DNA of 64,000 nucleotides from Corynebacterium frankenforstense (GTDB taxonomy: Bacteria > Actinomycetota > Actinomycetes > Mycobacteriales > Mycobacteriaceae): positions 1 to 64,000 of the forward strand of contig NZ_JASODI010000010.1 of NCBI RefSeq assembly GCF_030211955.1, in the 5' to 3' direction. Position 1 is the first letter of the stretch; each line of letters begins with the position of its first letter. Below are positions 7,541 through 16,434 of the stretch, piece after piece. A program made the translations under genes and the position numbers. The notes under the pieces were generated by a model. The model was given only the letters and a program-made list of their open reading frames with translations, was not told the origin of the DNA and did no database searches.

Positions 7541-8661
7541 CGCAGCTCCCGGGGACCCTCGTTCAGGCGCTCGCAGCCGTCCTCGGTGACGACCACGATG
7601 TCCTCGATGCGGGCGCCGAAGCGGCCGCGCAGGTAGATGCCGGGCTCGACGGAGAACGCCATGCCGGGCTCGAGGACGAGGTCGTTGCCGGCCATGATGA
7701 ACGGCTCCTCGTGGGTGGACAGCCCGATGCCGTGGCCGGTGCGGTGGAAGTACGCCTCGCCGTAACCGGCCTCGGTGATGCGGGAGCGCGCGACGTCGTC
7801 AATCGACGCGGCGGTCACGCCGGGTCGCACGGCCGCGACGGCGGCCTCCTGCGCCTCGGCGAGCACGGCGTACATGGACCGGGCCTCCTCCGGCAGCGTG
7901 GCCGGGTCACCGCCGACGACGTAGGTGCGCGTGCAGTCCGAGTGGTAGCCGACACCGTAGGTGCCTCCGATGTCGACGACGACGATGTCCCCGTCCTCGA
8001 GGACGCGGTCGGAGAAGTCGTGGTGCGGGTTGGCGCCGTTGGGGCCGGAGCCGACGATGACGAAGTCGACGACGCCGTGGCGCTCGAGGATCAGCTTGTC
8101 GATGTCCGCGGCGACCTCGGCCTCGGTGCGGCCCGCGCGCAGCAGCTCCGGGACCTTCGCGTGCACGGCGTCGATGGCCCGGCCGGCGGCGCGCAGCTGC
8201 TCGATCTCGGCGGCGTCCTTGCGGGTGAACAGCTCGGCCAGCGCCAGGGCGGCGACCTTGGTCTCGCGCGGGGCGAAGAGCTCCTGCAGCGCCAGCACGT
8301 GGCGGGTGGTCAGGCTGTCGCCGAGTCCGACGGCGCCGTCGGCGTCGCCCTCGAGAACGGGCGCGGCGGCCAGGGCGTGGGCGTCCTCGCCGTCGGCCCA
8401 GCCGAGCACCTCGACGTCCAGCTCGGAGACCGCGGAGTCGGCCAGCGAGTGCAGGTCGGTCTCGGGGGCGATCAGTCGGCTCTTCGTCGGGGTGACCGTC
8501 AGCGCGGTCAGGCGCTCGTGCGAGGAGGTCCAGGAGCCGGTGAGGTAGGCCAGCTCCGGGCCGGGGCCGATGACGATGCCGGCCAGGCCGCGCTCGCGCA
8601 GGAGCCCCTGCGCGCGCCCGAGCCGGTCGGCGTAGACGGAGGCGTCGAAAAGTTCAGACAT
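7537..8661 (-). CDS. pepQ: Xaa-Pro dipeptidase/aminopeptidase (M24B)
   Basis: 374 residues from the ATG at 8661, with a creatinase N-domain (about 10-135) and a pita-bread M24 domain. Five metal ligands are in place: Asp230 (VVVDIG), Asp242 (HSDCTRT), His310 (TGHGIGL), Glu339 (SVEPGIY) and Glu353 (ARIEDI). The enzyme would cut Xaa-Pro bonds using two metal ions, usually Mn or Co. A TACCAT hexamer (8674-8669) lies 7 nt before the start, so the mRNA may be leaderless. It overlaps cobK by 4 bp, so the two are co-transcribed. Dipeptidase versus aminopeptidase specificity cannot be told. Confidence 0.93.
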   Translation of the reverse strand: MSELFDASVYADRLGRAQGLLRERGLAGIVIGPGPELAYLTGSWTSSHERLTALTVTPTKSRLIAPETDLHSLADSAVSELDVEVLGWADGEDAHALAAAPVLEGDADGAVGLGDSLTTRHVLALQELFAPRETKVAALALAELFTRKDAAEIEQLRAAGRAIDAVHAKVPELLRAGRTEAEVAADIDKLILERHGVVDFVIVGSGPNGANPHHDFSDRVLEDGDIVVVDIGGTYGVGYHSDCTRTYVVGGDPATLPEEARSMYAVLAEAQEAAVAAVRPGVTAASIDDVARSRITEAGYGEAYFHRTGHGIGLSTHEEPFIMAGNDLVLEPGMAFSVEPGIYLRGRFGARIEDIVVVTEDGCERLNEGPRELR

Positions 8662-8681
8662 GCTCCCTATGGTAGGTCCGC

Positions 8682-11456
8682 TCAGTTGCCGAGGGCGACC
8701 ACGCCCCGCCGGATCGCGTCGACCGCACGGCGGGCGTTGCGGCGGACCTCGTCGGAGTAGCCGGTGGCCGCGACCTGCTCGAGCAGGTCGACCACGCGGC
8801 GGGCCCAGCGCACGAAGTCTCCCGGGGTCAGCTCGGCGCCGCACTCGGCGGCGGCCTGGATGGCGTAGCCGAGCGGCGCGCCTGCGGTCCACTGGTGCAT
8901 GGCCAGGGCGAAGCCGGGCTCGGGCTCGCGGGTCACGGGCAGGCGGTGGCGGCGCTCGTCGGAGGCGAGCTCGGCGTAGATGCGCTCGGTGGCGTTCATC
9001 GCGTCGGCCATGTCGTCGGTGGGCGCGGCGGCCTCCCCGGAGGTCTCGCGGCGGTTCTCGAAGACACAGGTCGAGACCGTGCCGGCCAGCTCGGCGGGGT
9101 CGAGCCCGTCCCAGATGCCGCGGCGCAGGCACTGGGCCACGAGCAGGTCGGCCTCGTTGTGGATGCGGGCCAGCCGCTCCCCCTCGTCGGTGACGTGCGG
9201 GGTGCCGGACTCGTCGAACTCGACGTAGGAGTACTCGGCGAGCAGGTCGAGGATGCGGGTGAAGGCCCGGGCCAGGGTGTCGGTCGCGCCGTCGACGGCG
9301 GCGGCCAGCGACCGGGCCTCGCGGCGGCGCCGGATGAGCTTCTCGCCGGTGCGCGCCAGGGACTCGCGGTCGGAGCCGGGCCAGTCGTGCACGGGGTGGT
9401 TGTGCACCGCCTCTCGCAGGGCGGTGACCTTCGCGGTGGGGCGCACGCGCGGGCGGGTGCGCATGTGCTTGGGCCGGCCGAAGCTGTGGCGGTGGAACTG
9501 GTCGCGCACGTACTTGGCGTGGCGGCGCGGGTTGTGCTGCACACCCTTGGGCAGCTTCATGCGGCCGAGGACGACGGGCGGGTTGGCGAAGGCGCCGGCC
9601 TCGATGCGGCCGGCCCAGCCCGTCTCGGAGATGACCTGCGGGCGCGGGTCGAGGGTCTGGTTGGCGGGGTTGACCACCACGGCGAGCACCGGGCGGCGCT
9701 TGGCGGGCATGGCGATGACCTCGCCGCGCTGCAGGCGGGCCAGCAGGGTCAGCGTCTCCTTCTCGCGCTCGGCGTAGGCGTTGCGGTGCGCGGCCTTCTC
9801 CTCGTCGCTCAGTTCGCGCCGCAGCTCGAGGTAGTCCAGGAGGTCCTCGAGCGGGTCGTCGCTCGGCGGGGCGAGGGCCGCGACCTCGGCGGCGAGCTGC
9901 TCCTCGAGCTCGGTGACCCGGGCGCGGGCCCGGTCGAGCTTGCGGGCGTCGCCGACGACGGCGCGGTCGGCCTGGAACTGGGCGAAGGAGCTCTCGAGCA
10001 CGTCGAGCGAGGTGGCGTAGCCGAGGGTGCCCAGCAGGTTGACGGCCATGTTGAAACCGGGGGCGAAGGTGGAGACCAGCGGGTAGGTGCGCGTGGAGGC
10101 CAGGCCCGCCACCGCGTGCGGGTCGACGGCCGGGGCCCAATGGACCACGGCGTTGCCCACGGTGTCGATGCCGCGGCGACCGGCGCGGCCGGTCAGCTGC
10201 GTGTACTCGGCCGGGGTGAGCTCAGCGTGGGTCTCGCCGTTGTACTTGACCAGCTTCTCGAGCACGACGGTGCGCGCGGGCATGTTGATGCCGAGCGCGA
10301 GGGTCTCGGTGGCGAAGACGGCGCGCACCAGGCCGCGCTGGAAGAGGTCCTCGACGATCAGCCGGAAGGCCGGCAGCATGCCCGCGTGGTGGGCGGCGAA
10401 GCCGCGGGTGAGCGCGGCGCGCCACTGGCGGAAGCCGAGGACCTTCAGGTCCTCCTCGGGGATGCCGGCCACCCCGGCGTCGACGATCTCGCCGATCCGG
10501 TCGGCGTCGTCCTGGTCGGTGAGCACGAGCCGGGAGCGCAGGCACTGGTGCAGGGCGCCGTCGCAGCCGGCGCGCGAGAAGATGAACGTGATCGCGGGCA
10601 GCATGCCCTGGTCGCGCAGCGCGGCGATGACGTCGGGGCGGCTCGGCGGGCGCCAGGAGCGCTCGCGGGTGGGCCGCTCCCGGCCGGGGCGGCGCCCCGT
10701 GGAACGGGAACGGAAACCGCCACGGCGTTCATGCGGGGCGTCGTCAGTCGAACGGCGCTCGGCGCGGTCGATGGCGCGCTGCAGGGCCCTGGAGACCCCT
10801 CCCCCGGTGCCCTCGGCGGCGACGGGGCCGGGCTCGAAGAGCGGCAGGACGGCGCGGCCGACGAGCATCCACTGGTCCAGCGGGACCGGGCGGTGGTCGG
10901 TGACCACGACCTCGGTGTCGCCGCGGACGGTGGCCAGCCACTCGCCGAACTCCTCGGAGTTGGAGACGGTGGCGGACAGCCCGATGATGTGGACGTCCTC
11001 GTCGAGGTTGAGGATGACCTCCTCCCACACCGCGCCGCGGGAGGCGTCGGCCAGGTAGTGGATCTCGTCCATGACCACGTGGCTGAGCCGGTCGAGCTGC
11101 GGGGAGTGCGCGTAGATCATGTTGCGCAGCACCTCGGCGGTCATCACGACCACGTCGGCGGTGCCGTTGATCGAGCGGTCGCCGGTCAAAAGCCCCACGC
11201 GGTCCTCGCCGTAGGTGGCGCACAGGTCGTTGAACTTCTGGTTGCTCAGCGCCTTGATCGGCGTGGTGTAGAAGCACTTGGTGCCCTGGGCGAGGGCGAG
11301 GTCGACGGCGAACTCACCGACGACGGTCTTGCCCGCGCCGGTGGGCGCGCAGACGAGGACGCCGTGGCCGGCCTCCACCGCGCGGCAGCCGCGCAGCTGG
11401 AAGTCGTCGAGGTCGAAGTCGAGGCCGGCGGTGAAACGGTCGAGATGGGAGCCCAT
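8682..11456 (-). CDS. helY: Ski2/Mtr4-like DEVH-box helicase HelY
   Basis: 924 residues. Walker A APTGAGKT (37-44), motif Ia TTPIKALSNQKF, Walker B DEIH (130-133), SAT (161-163), and C-terminal motif VI QLTGRAGRRG. The RecA lobes are followed by a DSHCT-like domain. A basic Arg/Ser-rich low-complexity linker lies at about 232-275 between the lobes, unusual for the core fold. The position next to tatCA and pafCBA matches mycobacterial helY. Relatives act in RNA unwinding and decay; the substrate here is not known. The TAGCCT at 11470-11465 sits 8 nt before the ATG (leaderless mRNA likely). Confidence 0.93.
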   Translation of the reverse strand: MGSHLDRFTAGLDFDLDDFQLRGCRAVEAGHGVLVCAPTGAGKTVVGEFAVDLALAQGTKCFYTTPIKALSNQKFNDLCATYGEDRVGLLTGDRSINGTADVVVMTAEVLRNMIYAHSPQLDRLSHVVMDEIHYLADASRGAVWEEVILNLDEDVHIIGLSATVSNSEEFGEWLATVRGDTEVVVTDHRPVPLDQWMLVGRAVLPLFEPGPVAAEGTGGGVSRALQRAIDRAERRSTDDAPHERRGGFRSRSTGRRPGRERPTRERSWRPPSRPDVIAALRDQGMLPAITFIFSRAGCDGALHQCLRSRLVLTDQDDADRIGEIVDAGVAGIPEEDLKVLGFRQWRAALTRGFAAHHAGMLPAFRLIVEDLFQRGLVRAVFATETLALGINMPARTVVLEKLVKYNGETHAELTPAEYTQLTGRAGRRGIDTVGNAVVHWAPAVDPHAVAGLASTRTYPLVSTFAPGFNMAVNLLGTLGYATSLDVLESSFAQFQADRAVVGDARKLDRARARVTELEEQLAAEVAALAPPSDDPLEDLLDYLELRRELSDEEKAAHRNAYAEREKETLTLLARLQRGEVIAMPAKRRPVLAVVVNPANQTLDPRPQVISETGWAGRIEAGAFANPPVVLGRMKLPKGVQHNPRRHAKYVRDQFHRHSFGRPKHMRTRPRVRPTAKVTALREAVHNHPVHDWPGSDRESLARTGEKLIRRRREARSLAAAVDGATDTLARAFTRILDLLAEYSYVEFDESGTPHVTDEGERLARIHNEADLLVAQCLRRGIWDGLDPAELAGTVSTCVFENRRETSGEAAAPTDDMADAMNATERIYAELASDERRHRLPVTREPEPGFALAMHQWTAGAPLGYAIQAAAECGAELTPGDFVRWARRVVDLLEQVAATGYSDEVRRNARRAVDAIRRGVVALGN

Positions 11457-11480
11457 GGTCCCCCAGGCTAGTGGGCGGGC

Positions 11481-12440
11481 CTAGAGGACGTCCGAGTAGT
11501 CCGTCCCGTCGAGGCGGCGGGAGGCGTGGACGGGGGCCGCGGGGGCGACCGGGGCGGGCGCGGCGACGGCCCCGGAGGACTCGTCGTCGTCGAGGTCCAT
11601 CCACTCCGGGCGCTCACGGCCGCGGCGCTTGTCGTTGATGCGGCAGAACTGCAGCGAGAGCTCGACCAGGACGTTCAGCGCGATCGCCATGGCGACCATG
11701 GAGAACGGGTCCTGGCCCGGGGTCATGAAGGCGGCGAAGATGAACAGGCCGACGGCGATGTAGCGGCGCTTGTCCTTCAGCGCGTCGTAGGAGAGCAGGC
11801 CGACGATGTTCAGCGCGGCGATGAGCAGCGGGACCTCGAAGCTGACGCCGAAGACGATGAGCAGGGCCAGCAGGAAGTTGAAGTAGTCCTGGCCGGTCAG
11901 CGCGGCGAACTGCGCCTCGTCGCCCATGCCCATGAGGAACTCGAGCCCGTAGGAGAGCACGAAGTAGGCCAGCACGGCGCCGGCGCAGAAGAGCAGCACG
12001 GCGATGGTCACGAAGGTGAAGGTGGTGCGCTTCTCCGTCTTGTGCAGGCCCGGGGTGATGAAGGCCCAGACCTGGTAGAGCCAGACCGGGCTGGCGAGCA
12101 CGAGGCCCACGATCGCGCCGACCTTCAGGCGCAGCAGGAACATCTCGAAGGGCCGGGTGGCCAGCAGGCGGCACTCCTCGTCGGGCCCGAAGGTGATGCG
12201 CATGTGCACGGGCAGCTCGCAGTAGGGCCCGCGCATGAGCTCGCCCAGGGTGGGCAGCCCGAAGGCGGAGTTCTGGTACCAGACGAAGCCGACGACCGTG
12301 GTCGCGGCGACGGCCAGCAGGCAGATGATCAGGCGGCGGCGCAGCTCCTTGAGGTGCTCGATGATCGTCATCGTGCCGTCGGGGTTGGCCCGACGCTTCG
12401 CCCCCGGCAGGTGCAGCCGGCGCTTGCGCTCCGCGGTCAT
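11481..12440 (-). CDS. tatC: Sec-independent translocase subunit TatC
   Basis: 319 residues with six hydrophobic segments. Signature pieces are MTIIEHLKELRRRL near the N-terminus (signal-peptide binding face), the conserved Glu in that first cytoplasmic region, and ASPVWLYQVWAFITPGL. TatC forms the twin-arginine receptor complex in the plasma membrane with TatA/B. The C-terminus after about residue 275 is a charged, Pro/Ala-rich tail. It begins 3 bp after tatA, so the two are one operon, with helY 25 bp downstream. Confidence 0.96.
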   Translation of the reverse strand: MTAERKRRLHLPGAKRRANPDGTMTIIEHLKELRRRLIICLLAVAATTVVGFVWYQNSAFGLPTLGELMRGPYCELPVHMRITFGPDEECRLLATRPFEMFLLRLKVGAIVGLVLASPVWLYQVWAFITPGLHKTEKRTTFTFVTIAVLLFCAGAVLAYFVLSYGLEFLMGMGDEAQFAALTGQDYFNFLLALLIVFGVSFEVPLLIAALNIVGLLSYDALKDKRRYIAVGLFIFAAFMTPGQDPFSMVAMAIALNVLVELSLQFCRINDKRRGRERPEWMDLDDDESSGAVAAPAPVAPAAPVHASRRLDGTDYSDVL

Positions 12441-12443
12441 GGA

Positions 12444-12731
12444 CTAGGCGCGCTCCTCGCCCTGGGTGCGGCGCTCGGCGGCACCGGGGGCGTAGTCGTT
12501 CGCGTCGACCTCGGCGCGCCCGGAGCCCGAGGTGATCTCGCCCTGGGCGGGTTTGGCGTCCTTGCCCTTGGCGGCGGGGTCGTCGTCGTTGCCCATCTCC
12601 TTCATCTCGGACTTGAAGATGCGCATGGAACGGCCGACCGACCGTGCGGCGTCGGGCAGCTTCTTCGCCCCGAAGAGGATCACGATGACCAGCAGGATGA
12701 TCAGGATTTCCGGCCAACCCAGGTTCGGCAT
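12444..12731 (-). CDS. tatA: Twin-arginine translocase subunit TatA
   Basis: 95 residues. A short N-terminal membrane helix (about 5-22, [20 protein letters not shown]) ends with the FGAKKLPD hinge and is followed by an amphipathic helix ([15 protein letters not shown]) and a polar tail. TatA oligomers form the Tat pore or weaken the membrane during folded-protein export. An AAGGAG ribosome site precedes the ATG. A 7-bp GC hairpin (12760-12779) lies in the 82-bp gap from pafC, perhaps limiting read-through from the paf operon. Confidence 0.95.
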   Translation of the reverse strand: MPNLGWPEILIILLVIVILFGAKKLPDAARSVGRSMRIFKSEMKEMGNDDDPAAKGKDAKPAQGEITSGSGRAEVDANDYAPGAAERRTQGEERA

Positions 12732-12759
12732 CAGGGACTACTCCTTGCTTCGCGCTGCC

Positions 12760-12779
12760 GGCGCCCTCTTTCGGGCGCC
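12760..12779. terminator. Hairpin between pafC and tatA
   Basis: GGCGCCC (12760-12766) and GGGCGCC (12773-12779) form a 7-bp stem with a 6-nt loop. No T-tract follows on the minus strand, so it may be a weak terminator or an attenuating structure rather than a full stop. Confidence 0.5.
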
Positions 12780-12813
12780 TCGGGATACTCGCCCCAGGCT
12801 ATCAGTCGGGGCG

Positions 12814-13764
12814 TCACTGACGGTCATCATACGCCGCGAGCGCGGCGGCCCGGCGTGCCACGAGGAAGTCGACGAGCTCCGGCGGGCCGGTCACGCGCAG
12901 GCGGTCGCCGTGCGAGAGCACGAAGCGTGCGAGCCACTCCCGCGAGCCGGCGTTGAGGCGCCCGGGGATCCACCCGTCGGCCGGTTCGCCGAGCTCGAGG
13001 GGAACGGTATCGGCGAGCCAGGCCATCGACTCGCGTAGCTCGAGCTCGGCGGTGCAGCCGGGCCCGAAGTCGAAGGGCGCGTCGGCGTCGAGGGCGGCGG
13101 CGCCCGATTCGGCGGCCTCGTCGGTGACCTCGAGGTCGTCCATGCGGTCCAGCCGGAAGGTGCGCTCCTCTCCCCCGTCGAGCGCACGCAGGTAGGTGTG
13201 GCCCTCGTGGCTGAAGAGGTGGGCGGGGCTGACGGTGCGCCGCCGGGAGGTGTCCGAGGACAGCGAGGCGTAGGTGAAGGCGACCTTGCGGCGGGCGGCG
13301 ACGGCCTCGCGCAGGTCGCGCAGCAGCCCGTCGGCGTCGGCGCCGGTGCCCTGCGGGGTGGCGTCGGCGACCCCGCGCGCGCTGCGGCCGGTGTGGGCAC
13401 GTAGCTTCGCGGCCGCCGAGCGCACGGCCTTTGAGTCGGCGATGCCGGGCACGTTCTCGAGGGACTCCAGCGACATCAGCAGCGCCACGGCCTCCGAGGG
13501 GGTCAGGCGCAGGGCCTTGTCCAGGCCCTGGTCGTTGAGGATCTCGACGCGCCGGTAGTCCTTGCGCATGTCCACCAGGTCGTCCGGGAACATGCCGGGG
13601 CGCCCGCAGCAGAAGAGCCGGTCGAGGTCGGCCATGAGCTCCTTGGGCTCGCGGCCGAGGTCGCGCGCGGCCTCGAAGATGCTGCGGCCGGGGTGCGCGG
13701 AGAAGTACGGCAGCAGGTTCAGCGCGCGCACCAGGTCGGTGCGGCGGTCTCCGGTGGTGCTCAT
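12814..13764 (-). CDS. pafC: WYL-domain transcriptional regulator PafC
   Basis: 316 residues. N-terminal winged-helix region (RALNLLPYFSAHPGRSIFEAARDLG), then a WYL domain (about 155-230, VAFTYASLSSDTSRRRTVSPAHLF...YLRALDGGEERTFRLDRM) and a WCX-type C-terminal domain. With PafB it forms the activator of the LexA-independent DNA-damage response in mycobacteria. Its ATG overlaps pafB by 4 bp, giving the pafA-pafB-pafC operon. Despite the name, no direct role in pupylation has been shown. Confidence 0.93.
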   Translation of the reverse strand: MSTTGDRRTDLVRALNLLPYFSAHPGRSIFEAARDLGREPKELMADLDRLFCCGRPGMFPDDLVDMRKDYRRVEILNDQGLDKALRLTPSEAVALLMSLESLENVPGIADSKAVRSAAAKLRAHTGRSARGVADATPQGTGADADGLLRDLREAVAARRKVAFTYASLSSDTSRRRTVSPAHLFSHEGHTYLRALDGGEERTFRLDRMDDLEVTDEAAESGAAALDADAPFDFGPGCTAELELRESMAWLADTVPLELGEPADGWIPGRLNAGSREWLARFVLSHGDRLRVTGPPELVDFLVARRAAALAAYDDRQ

Positions 13765-14759
13765 CGGTGCTCCTCTCCCCCGTTACGCAAGAGATTGACG
13801 ACGTCGCGCCGGGCGTCCGTGGGCGCGAGCAGCACGGCGTCGGCGCCGAAGCCGGCGACGGTGCGCACGAGCCAGTCGCGGTCCACGCCGGCGAAGTGGG
13901 CGGTGCCGTCGGCGTCGACCTGCGCCGCGGTGCGGCGCAGCTCCTGGCAGCGGCCCTCGGCCAGGCGCACGGTGGCGTCGACGGTGGTGCGCCCGCGGGC
14001 GAGCGCCTCGGCGACGAGCTGCTGCAGGTCGCGGCCCTCGTCGGGGTGGGCGATCGGCGCGCCGGTCAGCTCGACCGCGCTGACGCGCAGCAGGCGGAAG
14101 GTGCGCGGTTCGTCGCGGTCGAGGTCGTGGCCGGCGAGGTAGATCCGGTCGGCGTGGTTGACCAGGCCCCAGGGGTCCATACGGCGCCGCTGGGCGGCGG
14201 TGGCGCGGTCGCGCCGGTAGTCGAACGTGACCGAGGTGCCCGTGCCGACGGCCTTGAGCACGGCGCCCACGGTGCTGTTGGGCACCCGGGCCAGGTCGTT
14301 GGCGGCGGTGAAGACGGTGCCGGCGGCGTCGGAGAGGTCGCGGTCGAGCCCGGCGGCGGCGAGCTTGGTCCACCCGGAGCGGGCGAAGACACCGAGCTCG
14401 GAGGTGCCGCCGAGGTCGCCGGCCAGGCCGAGGACGGCGGCCTCGTCGGGGGTGAAGCTGATGGGCGGCAGCTCGTAGCGCTCGCGCACGAGCCGGTAGC
14501 CCTCGCCGTCGCCGTCGCGGCTGACCTCGACGGGCACGCCGACGCGGCGCAGCTCGTCGATGTCGCGGGCCAGGCGCTTGCGCCCGGTGTTGGCCTCGCG
14601 GGGCGACTCGTTAGCGGGGTCGCCGTAGCCGGCGACGTGGGCGCGCAGCCACCCGGAGTCCAGATAGGCGCCGCCGTGGTTGTCGGCGTCGATCAGCGCG
14701 AAGACGAGGTTGAGGCGGCGCTCTAGGCCGACGTCGCGCTTGGGCGCCCGGCTGCTCAT
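13761..14759 (-). CDS. pafB: WYL-domain transcriptional regulator PafB
   Basis: 332 residues with the same order as PafC: winged helix (LERRLNLVFALIDADNHGGAY), linker, WYL domain (VTFDYRRDRATAAQRRRMDPWGLVNHADRIYLAGHD) and WCX domain. PafB and PafC act as a heterodimer or fused pair that activates DNA-repair genes with the housekeeping sigma factor. Overlaps pafA by 4 bp upstream and pafC by 4 bp downstream. The two proteins are separate here, as in mycobacteria. Confidence 0.93.
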   Translation of the reverse strand: MSSRAPKRDVGLERRLNLVFALIDADNHGGAYLDSGWLRAHVAGYGDPANESPREANTGRKRLARDIDELRRVGVPVEVSRDGDGEGYRLVRERYELPPISFTPDEAAVLGLAGDLGGTSELGVFARSGWTKLAAAGLDRDLSDAAGTVFTAANDLARVPNSTVGAVLKAVGTGTSVTFDYRRDRATAAQRRRMDPWGLVNHADRIYLAGHDLDRDEPRTFRLLRVSAVELTGAPIAHPDEGRDLQQLVAEALARGRTTVDATVRLAEGRCQELRRTAAQVDADGTAHFAGVDRDWLVRTVAGFGADAVLLAPTDARRDVVNLLRNGGEEHR

Positions 14760-16162
14760 CGCGGGCCCCCGGCCAGTTCCACCATGTGCTCGAGGCCCTC
14801 CGGGTGGGGCTCGAAGGGGTCGGAGAGCTCGAGGGTCTCCGGCTCGGGGCGGGTGACCTTGAGGCGCTGCCAGTCGCAGGTGACCTGGGTGCCGGCCGCA
14901 CGGGCGGCGGCGAGAAACTCCCCGCGGGCCCGCGCCCGGGTGGTCTGAGGGGCGGTGTCGACGGCGGCCGCGATGGCGGCCTCGTCGACCCAGTGCTCGA
15001 CGAGGCCGCGCGCGGCGAGCAGGGCGTAGAGCCCGCGGCCGGGGCGGATGTCGTGGTAGGCCAGGTCCACCTGGGCGAGCTTGGGGTGTGCCCAGTCGCC
15101 GCCGAGGCGGTCGCGGTAGCGCTCGAGGAGGTTGCGCTTGATCACCCAGTCGACCTCACGGCCGACCCGGTCGAGTTCGCCGGAGTCGACGGCGTCCAGG
15201 GCGCGCTCCCACAGCTCGACCACACGGGTCATCTCGGCCGTCGAGGTGCCCGAGCCGGTCTCCGGGCGCTCGGCGAGCCAGGCGCGGGCGGCGGTACAGC
15301 AGACGCGCTGGATCTCGAGGGCGCAGGTGGTCGAGCCGTCGGCGCACTCGAGCTCGGCGCGGCCGGTGACGTCGCGGGCGACGACGCGGCCCTGGGCCAC
15401 GGGATGCTTAAGCTCGACGGTGGGCAGGCCGGCGCCGGCCTCGGCGAGCTCGAGCATGAGCAGCATGGAGCCGACCTTGAGCGCGGTGGTCGGCTCGGCC
15501 ATGTTCGAGTCGCCGACGATGACGTGCATGCGGCGGAAGCGGTGCGAGTCGGCGTGCGGCTCGTCGCGGGTGTTGATCACCGGGCGCGAGCGGGTGGTCG
15601 CCGAAGACACGCTCTCCCAGACCTGGTCGGCGCGCTGCGAGAGCAGGAAATCGGCCGGGCGGTCGCCGCGCGGGCGGGTGACCAGGCCGGCGCCGCAGAC
15701 GAGCTGGCGGGTGACCAGGAAGGGCATCAGGTCGCGGCCGAGCGTCTTGAGCACGGCGGAGCGGCCGACGAGGTAGTTCTCGTGGCAGCCGTAGGAGTTG
15801 CCCAGCGAGTCGACGTTGTTCTTGAACAGGTAGACCTGCGCGTCGATGCCGTCGGCGGCCACGGCCTGCTCGGCGCGCACCGCGAGCTCGTCGACGACGC
15901 GGTCGCCGGCGACGTGGTGGGCCACCAGCTGGCTCAGCCCGTCGCACTCGGCGGTGGCGTACTCCGGGTGCGCCCCGACGTCGAGGTAGAGGCGCGCGCC
16001 GTTGGGGATGAAGACGTTGGAGCTCGAGTACTCGGCGACCACCGGGCGGAACAGGTAGCGGGAGATCTCGTCGGGGCCGAGGGCGCGGTGCCCGTCGGCC
16101 ACGGCGGTGATGCCGTACTCGGTCTCCAGGCCCATGATGCGGCGGGTGAAGACCTCCCCCAT
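14756..16162 (-). CDS. pafA: Pup-protein ligase PafA
   Basis: 468 residues from the ATG at 16162. Glutamine-synthetase-like fold: the GLETEYG metal-binding strand (Glu13/Glu15), the YLDVGAHPEYATAEC loop with the catalytic Asp61, and [11 protein letters not shown] further on. PafA phosphorylates the C-terminal Glu of Pup with ATP and links it to substrate lysines. It starts 4 bp after the pup stop and has a GGGGGA-type sequence near its start. In mycobacteria the 20S genes prcBA lie between pup and pafA; here there is no room, so pup and pafA are directly joined. Confidence 0.97.
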   Translation of the reverse strand: MGEVFTRRIMGLETEYGITAVADGHRALGPDEISRYLFRPVVAEYSSSNVFIPNGARLYLDVGAHPEYATAECDGLSQLVAHHVAGDRVVDELAVRAEQAVAADGIDAQVYLFKNNVDSLGNSYGCHENYLVGRSAVLKTLGRDLMPFLVTRQLVCGAGLVTRPRGDRPADFLLSQRADQVWESVSSATTRSRPVINTRDEPHADSHRFRRMHVIVGDSNMAEPTTALKVGSMLLMLELAEAGAGLPTVELKHPVAQGRVVARDVTGRAELECADGSTTCALEIQRVCCTAARAWLAERPETGSGTSTAEMTRVVELWERALDAVDSGELDRVGREVDWVIKRNLLERYRDRLGGDWAHPKLAQVDLAYHDIRPGRGLYALLAARGLVEHWVDEAAIAAAVDTAPQTTRARARGEFLAAARAAGTQVTCDWQRLKVTRPEPETLELSDPFEPHPEGLEHMVELAGGPR

Positions 16163-16166
16163 CGGC

Positions 16167-16361
16167 CTACTGCCCGCCCTTCTGGACGTAGGCGTTGACG
16201 AACTCCTCGGCGTTGGTCTCAAGCAGGCTGTCGATCTCGTCGAGGAGATCGTCGGTGCCCTGGGTGTTGACCTGCACCTGGCCCGCGGCGGAATCGAGGC
16301 CGGACTCCTCGGAGTCGTCCCGGCCGCCGCCCGGCTGGATCTGGGTGTTCTTCTGTGTCAC
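16167..16361 (-). CDS. pup: Prokaryotic ubiquitin-like protein Pup
   Basis: 64 residues, Gln/Asp/Glu-rich and mostly disordered in known Pups, with the helix-forming [19 protein letters not shown] stretch that binds the ARC coiled coil. It ends GGQ, so Dop must deamidate the last Gln to Glu before ligation. GTG start 16361 with a strong GGAGGTC ribosome site 4-5 nt away. It is followed at once by pafA. Upstream lies dop, with a 73-bp gap that probably holds its promoter. Confidence 0.98.
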   Translation of the reverse strand: MTQKNTQIQPGGGRDDSEESGLDSAAGQVQVNTQGTDDLLDEIDSLLETNAEEFVNAYVQKGGQ

Positions 16362-16434
16362 GTGTGACCTCCAGACTCTGGTTCTGATTGCCGTCCACTG
16401 TAGCGACGGCGGGTTGAGGGTGCCCTCACTGTCC

